Position numbers and translations under genes: made by a program | Source: Saururus chinensis | Lineage: Eukaryota; Streptophyta; Magnoliopsida; Piperales; Saururaceae | NCBI GenBank assembly: GCA_035235625.1 | Contig: CP141145.1 | Span: 1,798,001-1,862,000, forward strand | DNA length: 64,000 nt | Direction: 5' to 3' | Notes under the pieces: generated by a model | The model's database searches: none | What the model was told of the DNA's origin: nothing | The model's input: the letters and a program-made list of their open reading frames with translations, nothing else | Shown: in pieces, positions 1 through 10,192 of the stretch | Layout: every line of letters starts with the position of its first letter | Numbering within the stretch: the first letter of the stretch is position 1

Positions 1-3000
1 AGACGTAGTTCTGCTTAGAAACTACTCTATCCTAAGAAGCATAGCATCACACATGCAATGCTTAAGTATTTTCAACCTACATTTTAGTAAGTCCTTTAAT
101 CGTTCCACTTGTTTAATTAACAAGCAACATCAAACATTGTTATTAATTATCTCACATCCTTTGTTTGATAATTAATACCATCAAATCTGTAACTCAGAGA
201 TAACTTGCATCTCGAGAAACCTCCCAAACATGGTACTCCAACTTTGGAGTAGACTACTTAACAGTAGCTTGACCCAAATCCCCAGGGCTCTCAATAGCCT
301 GCCACAAATCTGGGGAAGAAGATCCCAACTGTGCTCATGGACACAGATTGGCAAGAAACACAAGCCTTCCATGATGCTCATGTAACTCCACTTTTCGTAC
401 GTACTAAATAGTCCTGGGAAGACTTGCGGGAGACCAGCGGTAAAGACCCTCTGGTCAATACCCAAACCGCCGTGGCGATGAAGGAGCATGTTACAATCTC
501 CACCTTCCCAACGCTGGGAGAAAATGTCTTATAAGACATTACTAATGTATCAATAGAAGCCTCAGGTCCTTATGACCATTGACTCCCCGAAACATTTGAA
601 ACTTAGGCTAGATTATTTTTATCTAGTCAAGTAACCACTCAACCATGTGAGTCCTCTTCACCTTGTGAATCGGCCCACTAAATAGCTCATCCACTGAGCT
701 AAGACTTAGAGAACATCCCAAAATTACCATCGGTTCATTAACCAAGGTAAGATCTATGTCAGGGCCCCGTTCACTCCATGAACTGGTCCCAACCCTAAAG
801 AGGGTATTTTAGTCATTATCTTTATTAGGTATTCTCCCCTCAAACCAACAACAACCCATGCCTCTTGATTAATCTTCATTAATCTTAAGTTACTGATATA
901 ACTTAAAACATCAATATCAAAAGCATGCATTAACATAATCAACATAAATAACATGCATTCACACCAGTGCGTAAAGAATGAATAAAGGCCCGTTGCACTC
1001 ATTTGCAGGGCTAGGGCTTAGCTAGTTCAACCCTAAGAGTGTAAACAATTCTAATACATCCCGCGAGTTACATATAAAACACTTTAGTCGATCGGTGCAC
1101 TCGGTTGTAGACACATGAAATACGCTGCTTTAAACCTGAGAATTAGGGTTCTACCCCTTATTTTCCATGACACTCTAGCCCGACAAGGTCTTCGTGTCAC
1201 AAACTGGTCATGCTCCTTCCTTTTGAAGTCATGTATAGGGTACTCTACCTCTTAATTCACTAGGTCATCCGTTTCGACAGAAACATATTATATTGCCCCT
1301 AAGGGCATTAGGGTAATTTTACTACCTAGGGTATGATACCCTCCCTTAGGTTATTCTAGTTATTTTACTGCCCCTCTATTGATTTACGTCATTGACCTCT
1401 CACAAGGCTCCACTCTCAGATTGACTCACGCTTCTATTCACACGAATGTGAGCGGGTCCACTCTAAGGGGTATTTCTATCATTTGGTTTAAGGCCTTAAT
1501 GACATCTAATGGGTCCAAAATTTAACTCAAGGGTACTACTAGCCTTCATGGACTCTGTGCAATTTTCCTGACATGTGACGGGGTCGTGAACCCCTTGAAC
1601 CGACTCAGGTGTTGACTAACGGTTTACTATAAACCCTAAGGGCAAAAGGGTTAATTAACCACTCATGGCGATTTTTATTCACTTAGAGATTTGGCCTATA
1701 AATAAGTTACCCATTAAAATATCACTGAGAATTTTCCCAATTTATAGATCAACTCATAGGCCCCTGAACCGAAGCTTCAAACTCGAATAAGTTAATATTA
1801 TACGATAATTAACTCATAGGGGTAAAATGGTTATTTCAAAATCTCTGGGATTTTTCACGAGCTGAAACTCGGTTAGAATAATCCCACACCTCGCCAGGTC
1901 CAAAAGAAATTTTCCCGAATTTCTTTGACACAATTAACCCTCTGAACCGGACCCGATTCACTCTATTCTTTTTTTTAAACTCGGGCCGAACGGGTTGGTT
2001 CACCCAGTCCAGCCCGGCCCGAAACAGAGCCCGACGACCCGCTGGGTTGTCTTCCTCACACCCGGCCAGAGGCCGACTGGCCTCCGCCGACGCCGCCCCA
2101 GGCTGCCGCTCTATGGCGAGGTCTGAGCGGAAATGAATCGCCGCCAGGCGGCGACTCCGACCAACTTAGCCCCGCCACCATCCGGTGGTCGGCTGACACA
2201 AAAATGGGCCTTTCTTCCTTCCTTTTTTTTTAAACGCACTGCTCGCCATGGCGGCTGGTCGCCCCGGCCGGGCAACGTCCTGGAACCAACCGGATCACCG
2301 AGATCCAGCGATTCCGGAGGCCCAGGCTCACTGCCTGTCCCCTGCCGTTTCCGCCCTACCGAGAGTCGGAGTCCTTTTTTTTTTTAAAAAAAAACAACTG
2401 TAACGACCCGGCGACAGCCGATCCGCCGCCGCCAAGGCAACCGGATTTAAGGCTTCCACGGCCAGGGCCAGGGCCGATGAGCCCTTCCTAAGTCTAGCCA
2501 CCAGCCGTCAGCCGATGGCCAGCCGGTGACTGGCCGACGGTCAGAAAATAAGCACAGTACATGAATAGTGATTGCAGAAATCATTATTCATGTTGTCTAC
2601 AAAATAGTTTATATTTTAATAATAAAATATTTCTAATCTCAATTCAAAATTCTACCTTGAACGCTGAGTTGTTGTCGATCCACAGTCGTCAACGCTTTGC
2701 CAGAGTCTCACCGGAAAATTCTCTCCTCTCCTTTCCCGTCCAAAAACTCCCCCTCAAAAAGCCCTAATTAATTCTTTTTATATGCATAGGATTAGGGCTT
2801 CTAATCCCATGAGAAATTAGGCCTCAAAAACCCAATTTAGGAACAGTAAATAATCGGGCCCACAAAACAACTTAAATGGTCCAGTTGCACATTTAAATCA
2901 GGTAAACGGGCCCTATACAACATGTTAAACTTTGAACAGTCATATTTCCCTCATCCGGATTCCGATTCGCACATTCTTAGTGGCGTTTCGAAGCTCTTTC

Positions 3001-3108
3001 TGTTTACTTTTAAGTGATGTTTAAGTTGTTCTCATGAGAGGGTCAAGGGGTTCACCATAATTTCTCGTGGTCAACTTTGGGAATTTAGAAAATTCCCGGA
3101 CGTTACAA
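1..3108 (-). repeat. Long-LTR repeat, family A, minus copy (partial)
   Basis: Read on the minus strand, this stretch begins at 3108 with TGTAACGTCCGGG, the usual start of long plant Ty3/gypsy (Tekay/Del-like) LTRs, and runs off the left edge of the window. Its reverse complement matches the plus-strand repeat at 28630-39538 in the same order: the block at 2740-2830, with a TATA-like ATATAAAA, matches 28640-28700; 1080-1250 matches 35100-35510; and 1-180 matches 38860-39040. Positions 1960-2560 are a GC-rich leader-like section. No coding domain is visible, so the short open frames here are taken as chance. The LTR identity is an inference from the terminus and from the shared order with the second copy. 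Confidence 0.6.
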
Positions 3109-3368
3109 ATATAGTGTTTTTTTTTGTATAACTAATGATCATTGTGATCTTCAAAGCAATGTATTATAACTATAGCATGCAAGCGGGACCCTTGTTCAAT
3201 ATATTTTTTATTTAATTTAATTTATTATATTTAATATGTAATTACACACATAGTACATGTGTATTTTTGCTAGTATATTTAAATTAAATAGAAATTGTGC
3301 AGCCAGGATTTGTGTGACTCACCAAGCTAATGGATATAAGAATAAGAAGGCCAGAATCCAAGAGTGTG

Positions 3369-3376
<8 letters not shown>

Positions 3377-3434
<58 letters not shown>
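3377..3434. repeat. (TA)n microsatellite
   Basis: About 58 bp of TA dinucleotides, preceded by a short GT run. It separates the family A LTR side from the composite tandem repeat that begins near 3458. Confidence 0.95.
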
Positions 3435-3440
<6 letters not shown>

Positions 3441-3457
3441 CCCTATGACATGAGTCG

Positions 3458-4663
3458 TGGGATCATGATCAAATAGCTAATGTCTAATCAAAGGAGTGGG
3501 CTGTTGAGTGGCTCTCGCTGTGCAAAAATGTCTGGCACATAGAGATGCACATGCGTCAAAGGAATATATAGAGGACTCATAACATTTTTTCATGAGAAGA
3601 GTTTTTCATGCTTCCTAGTCTCCATGAGCCTAGCATAAGGAACCCTTGGGACCGTTCATTTTTTAATATCGAGATGCTAGTGTGTGCACTGTCAAACTCA
3701 TGGATGAATAGCCCTCAAGCATTCCTTACGCTAGGCTCATGGTGAGTGGAAAATATTAAAAACTCTTCCTTTTCCTAGATGAATTGAAGGTAAGGAAATA
3801 GTTCTTGTACAAGATATCACCATGGTGACGATCGGTATGGGGTACTCAGATTAGCCAACCTGTTAAAGTTGCTTAAACCATATGTTTAAGTTGCAAATCT
3901 CTTTTGTCTATCAAGATGAAGTGGCATTGGATACTCAGATTTTGAGTGTGCCTCACTTAATGCTAATTTGGAGCAGACACGGAAAATAAGGTCATTTACA
4001 ATATTTAACAGTAAGCAAATGATACAAGAATCTCGGACTATAGAATAGCCAATCTGTTAAAGTTGCTTAAACCATAGTTTTAAGTCGCAAATCTCTTTTG
4101 TCTTTCCAAATGATGAATTGTCCTAGGATACTTAGATTTTGAGAGTGTGCGTCACTTAACGATCATTATGAGAAGACAAGGAAATAAGCTCTTTTGCGAT
4201 ATTTAACAATCATCAAATAATACAAGAATCTTGGATTATAAAATAGCCAACTTGTTAAAGTTGCTTAAATTATTATTTTTACTTTTTTTTTCTTTCAAGA
4301 TGGTGTAGTGGCCTTGTATACTCAAATACTGAGAGTGTGCCTCAAGTATTGCTCAATTGGAGCGGATATAGAAAATAAGCTCTTTCACAATATTTAATAG
4401 TAAGCAAATGATACAAGTATCTTGGACTACAGAATTTTAATTCTATGCCTTTTACCCCTCTTAACACGGAAAAAATAATTTCAAGAATGTGACTATATCT
4501 ACCCAAAAAAATTCCTACGTCTCCTATTATTTGTGTACCCCAAATAAAATCTTCTAAATATTGCGTATATACCTTGCATTTGAATTTATAGTAAAAGTGC
4601 ATGTGTTGACAATGGATATGTTTGCATGGATATGTATACAAATGTCAAACATATTCATTGTCA
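3458..4663. repeat. Composite repeat unit I
   Basis: First of three large related units. Each opens with ATCATGATC(T/A)AATAGCTAAT, contains a foldback about 150 bp downstream, then an array of ~190-200 bp monomers marked by GATACAAGAATCTTGGACTA, and closes with a ~200-bp tail containing AAATGTCAAACATAT. In this unit the monomer array spans about 3840-4440 and has roughly three monomers. The uninterrupted sequence at 3838-3870 is the paralogous empty site for the hAT element inserted in unit III. Confidence 0.75.
3595..3770. repeat. Foldback (inverted repeat), copy 1
   Basis: Two arms of about 45-50 nt, near 3595-3645 and 3719-3770, are nearly perfect reverse complements. The core CATGAGCCTAGCATAAGGAA pairs with its complement in the right arm. 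The loop is about 75 nt. The same hairpin recurs at 4800-4982 and 7140-7312. Confidence 0.8.
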
Positions 4664-7007
4664 TCGGATCATGATCTAATAGCTAATGTCTAATCATATG
4701 CATAGGCTAGTGAGTGGCTCCCACTGCACGAAAATGTCTGGTACATGGAGATGTACATGTGTCAAAGGCATATATAGAGGTCTCATAATATTTTTCCAAG
4801 GGAAGAGTTTTTCATGCTTCCTACTCATCACCATGAGCCCAGTGTAGGGAAGCCTTGTAACCTTTCATTTTTAAGATCAAGATGCTAACGTACACGGTCA
4901 ATGTCATCGATGAACGACACTCAGGTATTCCTTATACTAGGCTCATGGTGAGTATGAAGCATTAAAAACTTTTCGTTTTCCGAGATAATTTTAAGGTAAT
5001 AGAATAGTTCCTCTTGCATATGACTATCACCGTAGTGGACCCTCACTAGGCAGTTCTCATATTAGCAAACCTGTTAAAGCTGAAACCATTGTTTTAAGTC
5101 ACATAACTATTTTGTCTTTGAAGATGAAGTGGCCATGGATACTCAGATTTTGAGAGTGCGCCTCAATTAATGCTGATTTGGAGTGGACATGAAAAATTAG
5201 CTCTTTTACAATATTATACGATAAGCAAATGACACTAGAATCTTAGACTATAGAATAGGCAATTTGTTAAAGTTGCTTAAACAACTATTTTAAATCATGA
5301 ATCTTAGATGATAAATTGTCCTAGGATACTTAGATGCTAAGAGTGTGCCTCGATTAACGCTCATGTGGAGAAGACAAGAAAAATAAGCTCTTTTACAATA
5401 TTTAACAACTAGCAAAAGATACAAGAATCTTGGACTATAGAATAGGCAACTTGTTAAAGTTGCTTAAACCACTGGTTTAACTTTGTCTTTGAAGATGGTG
5501 AAGTGACCTTAGATACTCAAATTATGAGAATATGCCTCAAGTAATGCTCAATTGGAGTGGACAAGGAAAATAAACTCTTTTACAATATTTAACAGTAAGC
5601 AAATGATACAAGATTCTTGGACTATAGAATAGGCAATCTGTTAAAGTTGCTTAAACAACTATTTTAAGTTAGGAATCTCTTTTGTCTTTCTAGATGATGA
5701 ATTGGTCTAGGATACTCAGATTCTAAGAGTGTGCCTCAATTAACTAATGCTCATTTGGAGAAGAAAAGGAAAAGAAGCTCTTTTATAATATTTAACAACT
5801 AGCAAATCATACAAGAATCTTGGACTATAGAATAGGCAACTTGTTAAAGTTGCTTAAATTACTGATTTAACTTTTGTCTTTGAAGATGGTGAAGTGGCCT
5901 TGGATACTCATATTATGAGAGTATGCCTAAAGTAATGCTCAATTCGAACGGACAAGGAAAATAAGCTCTTTTACAATATTTAACAGTAAACAAATGATAC
6001 AAGAATCTTGGACTATAGAATAGGCAATCTGTTAAAGTTGCTTAAACAACTATTTTAAGTTAGGAATCTCTTTTGTCTTTCTAGATGATGAATTGGTCTA
6101 GGATACTCAGATTCTAAGAGTGTGCCTCAATTAACTAATGCTCATTTGGAGAAGAATAGGAAAAGAAGCTCTTTCACAATATTTAACAACTAGCAAATCA
6201 TACAAGAATCTTGGACTATAGAATAGGCAACTTGTTAAAGTTGCTTAAATTACTGGTTTAACTTTTGTCTTTGAAGATGGTGAAGTGGCCTTGGATACTC
6301 ATATTCTGAGAGTATGCCTAAAGTAATGCTCAATTGGAACGAACAAGGAAAATAAGCTCTTTTACAATATTTAATAGTAAACAAATGATACAAGAATCTT
6401 GGACTATAGAATAGGCAATCTGTTAAAGTTGCTTAAACAACTATTTTAAGTTAGGAATCTCTTTTGTCTTTCTAGATGATGAATTGGTCTAGGATACTCA
6501 GATTCTAAGAGTGTGCCTCAATTAACTAATGCTCATTTGGAGAAGAAAAGGAAAAGAAGCTCTTTTGCAATATTTAACAACTAGCAAATCATACAAGAAT
6601 CTTGGACTATAGAATAGGCAACTTGTTAAAGTTGCTTAAATTACTGGTTTAACTTTTGTCTTTGAAGATGGTGAAGTGGCCTTGGATACTCAGATTATGA
6701 GAGTATGCCTAAAGTAATGCTCAATTGGAGCGGACAAGGAAAATAAGCTCTTTTACAATATTTAACAGTAAGCAAATGACACAAGTATCTTGGACTATAG
6801 AATTTGCTTTGCATTTTCCCCCTGTTAACACGGCAAAATAATTTGAAGAATGTGACTATATGCACCCCAAAAAATTCCTATTACTTGTGTACCTCAAATA
6901 AAATCTTCTAAATATCTTGTATGTACCTTGCATTCGAATTACTAGTCAAAGTGCATGTCTCGACAATGGATATGTTTACAAATGTCAAACATATCCATTT
7001 CTATCAT
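4664..7007. repeat. Composite repeat unit II with ~390-bp higher-order array
   Basis: Second large unit: foldback at 4800-4982, tail at about 6790-7007. Between them, about 5040-6790, two monomer types of roughly 190 and 200 bp alternate. The GTTAAAGTTGCTTAAA word recurs near 5455, 5850, 6239 and 6629 for one type and near 5640, 6033 and 6420 for the other, so the A-B pair repeats every ~390 bp. The A-B pairs are nearly identical to each other, more so than A is to B, which points to recent amplification of the dimer. No coding content. Confidence 0.8.
4800..4982. repeat. Foldback, copy 2
   Basis: Same inverted-repeat structure as 3595-3770, with more mismatches in the left arm. Arms lie near 4800-4855 and 4925-4982. 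Confidence 0.7.
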
Positions 7008-7139
7008 ATCATGATCTAATAGCTAATATCTAATCAAAGCTGTGGGCTGGTGAGTGTCTCCCACTATGCGAAAATGTCTAAAATATGGAAATGCACATGC
7101 GTTGAAGGCATATATAGAGGACTCATAATATTTTTTCAA

Positions 7140-7312
7140 GGGAAGAGTTTTCCGTGCTTCCTACTCATCATGAGCCTAGCATAAGGAACCCATGGGACCA
7201 TTTATTTTTAAGATCGAGACGCTAATGTGCGCTGTCAATCTCATAGATGAACAACCCTCAAGCATTCCTCATGCTAGGCTCATGGTGAGTGGGAAGCATT
7301 AAAAACTCCTCA
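7140..7312. repeat. Foldback, copy 3
   Basis: The arms at about 7142-7190 and 7262-7312 are near-perfect reverse complements over ~48 nt (core CATGAGCCTAGCATAAGGAA), with a loop of ~70 nt. This is the best preserved of the three copies. Confidence 0.8.
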
Positions 7313-7332
7313 TTTTCCTAATGATTTTAAGG

Positions 7333-8553
7333 TAAGAAAATAGATCCTCTTGCATAAGACATCACTATGGTGGACCCTCAGTTTGGGGTACTCAGATTTA
7401 CAGTTGCAAATATTAATGGCTGGCCCAACAGCCTGTCCTAGCCCATAAATGTTTGGGCTTGGGCCATAAAAGTCAAGTAGATGGTCGGGCTTTAAATATG
7501 AAAGCCCATTTAATTTTAGGTCAAGGTCGGGCCTAGGCCAAAAAACCTGAAAGCCCGAGCTCATAAAATTTCAGCACAGCTCCCACTCTCTGTTCCAACG
7601 CCCCAAGCCCAACTATAAAACCCTAAGACAAAAGCCCCTAACCACAACTCCCCGTTCTGACTCTCCTCTCCGCAGCCGAAACACCCTATCATCTCTCCAT
7701 CACTCTCTCCACCACTCTGAAACTGTTGTCCTATAGCCTTCTAAGAAAATAGATCCTTTTGCATAAGACATCACTGTGGTGGACCCTCAGTTTGGGGTAC
7801 TCAGATTTAAGGTTGCAAATATTAATGGCTGGCCCAACAGCCTGGCCCAGCCCGTAAATGTTTGGCCTTGGGCCATAAAAATCAAGTAGATGGCCGGGCT
7901 TTAAATATGAAAGCCCTTTTAATTTTAGGTCAGGCTTGGGCCGAAAAACCTGAAAGCCCGAGCTCATAAACTTTCAGCCCAACTCCCACTCTCTGTTCCA
8001 ACTCCCCAAACCCAGCTATAAAACCCTAAGACAAAAGCCCCTAACCACGACTCCCTGTTCTGACTCTCCTCCCCACAGCTGAAAAACCCTATCATCTCTC
8101 CATCGCTCTCTCCACCACTCTGAAACTGTTGTCCTATAGCCTTCTAAGAAAATAGATACTCTTGCATAAGACATCATTGTGGTGGACCCTCAGTTCTGGG
8201 TACTCAGATTTACGGTTGCAAATATTAATGGCTGGCCCAACAGCCTGGCCCAGCCTGTAAATGTTTGGGCTTGGGCCATAAAAATCAAGTAGATGGCCAG
8301 TGTTTAAAATGAAAGCCCGTTTAATTTTAGGTCGGGCTCGGGCCTAGGCCAAAAAACCTGAAAGCCCGAGCTCATAAAATTTCAGCCCAACTCCCACTCT
8401 CTGTTCCAACGCCCCAAACCCAGCTATAAAACTCTAAGACAAAAGCCCCTAATCACGACTCCCCGTTATGACTCTCCTCCCCACAACCGAAAAACCCTAT
8501 CATCTCTCTGCCGCTCTCTCCACCACTCTGAAACTGTTGTCCTATAGCCTTCT
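7333..8553. repeat. Tandem triplication of the hAT left junction (~405-bp unit)
   Basis: Three head-to-tail units start with TAAGAAAATAGAT at 7333, 7742 and 8145 (periods 409 and 403). Each unit contains about 65 bp of the host repeat flank, the 8-bp CTCAGATT target sequence (7391-7398, 7800-7807, 8203-8210) and then the first ~340 bp of the hAT element, beginning TACAGTTGCAAA, TAAGGTTGCAAA or TACGGTTGCAAA. The duplicated segment therefore spans the insertion junction, so the duplication happened after insertion. Open frames in this stretch are repeated non-coding sequence. Confidence 0.85.
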
Positions 8554-8969
8554 CGGCTCAAGTCTCTCGCCTCTTGGTTTACACTTCTCAATGTCCCAAC
8601 TCCGAAGTCCAAAATTGCCTCTCAAGTCTCCATTTTTTCTCTCTGCCAATCTAAAATAGTTTTCCTTTAGCCTAAGTAGCCCTCTCACCTCTCGCCTCTC
8701 CTCTCGGTTCACACTTCTCACCGAGTCACTGTCCCAACTCCAACCGGCTCTCCAATCGCCTCTTAGAACACCGCTCGGCCGACGGTCCACTCTGGCTTTG
8801 CTGACTTGTTGTGTACTACATCTCATCCTTTTCTCTCCGCCGCTCTGAGGCTGATCTCATCCCTCCTCTATGATTGTCACTCGGCCAACAGCCCACTCCG
8901 GCGTTGGTGACTTAATGTGGACTCCACCCCCCTTTCTCTCCAAAGGAATAAGTTTTTTCCTTCCATTTA

Positions 8970-9400
8970 ATATTGTTATCCTCTTTTGACTTGTTTGTGA
9001 CTTATTTACGTTCTATTCTTTAATTTATACTTGTTCTTGTCTCTGTTTTTTAATTTGCACTTGTCTTTGTTTTGTATTTAATCTATTTTTGTTTTTTTGT
9101 TTGTTTTTATCTCTATTCTATAATTTCGACTTGTCTGTAACTTGTTTATGTTATGTTAATGTCTCTATTTTGTTCCTGACTTCCTATCTCTGTTATATAA
9201 TTTCTACGTTTGTCTCTATTCCATTCTTTAATCTATACTTGTTCTTGTCTTTGATTTTTACTTGTCATTATTGTGTAATCTATTCTATTCTAGTCTTTGT
9301 TCTATTTTTATCTTTGTTCTGTAATTTTGACTTGTTTGTGACTAGTTTATGTTCTATTGTAAATTGTTCTTGTCTATGAATCTCTATTTTGTTTGTATCT
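8970..9400. repeat. T-rich imperfect short repeats in the hAT leader
   Basis: Words such as ACTTGTTTGTGACTT, TTCTTGTCT and TCTATTCTTTAAT recur irregularly over ~430 bp just upstream of the transposase remnant. A leader or intron of the transposon is plausible but not shown. Confidence 0.5.
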
Positions 9401-10192
9401 ACTAATAGAGATGACTAGTTCGTCCACACCGGACAATTCTTCCACTCCCACCCTTACACCTACTGTTCCCCTTAGCACTACATGTTCCCCTCCCCATCCT
9501 ATTCCAAATTCAAGAGCAAGCAGTAGCCAAGGTAGGAAAAAAGGGTTTGATGTTCGTCACAAGTGTGGTTGTATTTCAAGAAAGTTCTTAATGAAAATGA
9601 GTACATGAAGCAACAATATGAAATTATTATAAGCATAGGTTTGTTTTAGAAGGTAAAGATGGTACAACTCATCTAGCAAGACACATTAATAATGTTTCTT
9701 GTAAGATGACACCAAATAGAGATCCTAGACAACCACTCTTAGGTACTGCTTTTGTTAATATATCTGCTTTTAAATTTGACCAATAATGTAGTAGGGAAGC
9801 TCTTGCAAGAACAATAATAGTGCATTAAGTACCAATTTAATATTGTTAGTCATGATGATTTTATTAATTTTATACAAACTTTGCAACATCTTTTTAAAAT
9901 GGTTTCACGAACTACAATTAGGAATGATTGCCAAAAGATTTACACAAAAGAGAAGGTTGCATTGATGGATGTTTTTCAAAATCTTTGCTCTAGGGTTAAT
10001 ATTACTTCTGATTTATGGACTTCAAATCAAAATTTTGGATATGTTTGTGTGACTACTCATTATATTGATTCTGATTGGCATTTACAAAAAAAATTATTAG
10101 TTCTTGGCTTTCATCGCCTCATACTACTCATTATTAATTGTTTGTGTAATAATTTGATGTTGGGCATGTCTTTGAAGGCATTTTTGGATTAG
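9393..10192 (+). pseudogene. hAT transposase remnant (BED finger and N-terminal domain)
   Basis: Resembles plant RICESLEEPER/Ac-like transposases, which bind element ends through a BED zinc finger and cut with a DDE-type RNase H fold. A serine/threonine/proline-rich start lies at 9411-9600. A BED-finger tail reading DGTTHLARHINNVSC is encoded near 9658-9702. The frame from about 9829 to 10192 encodes HDDFINFIQTLQ, then FKMVSRTTIRNDC, and ITSDLWTSNQNFGYVCVTTH, the signature block at the start of the catalytic domain. The pieces are not in one frame and the frame ends after about 120 residues, so most of the catalytic domain and the C-terminal dimerisation region are missing. It could not work on its own. 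Confidence 0.85.

Noticed and set aside
2133-2387. 84-codon plus-strand frame in the GC-rich leader
   Set aside because: Lies in the LTR-like family A repeat, with composition-driven Pro/Arg/Ser content and no counterpart frame preserved in the other family A copy.
3595-3770. Calling the foldbacks miRNA genes
   Set aside because: The shape fits, but no known mature miRNA sequence was recognised and the hairpin is part of a repeated unit; kept as an inverted repeat and raised only as a finding.
7310-7967. Two similar minus-strand frames (MSSGFQVFWPRPDL and its copy)
   Set aside because: The similarity comes from the tandem triplication of the hAT left end; this part of the element is non-coding.
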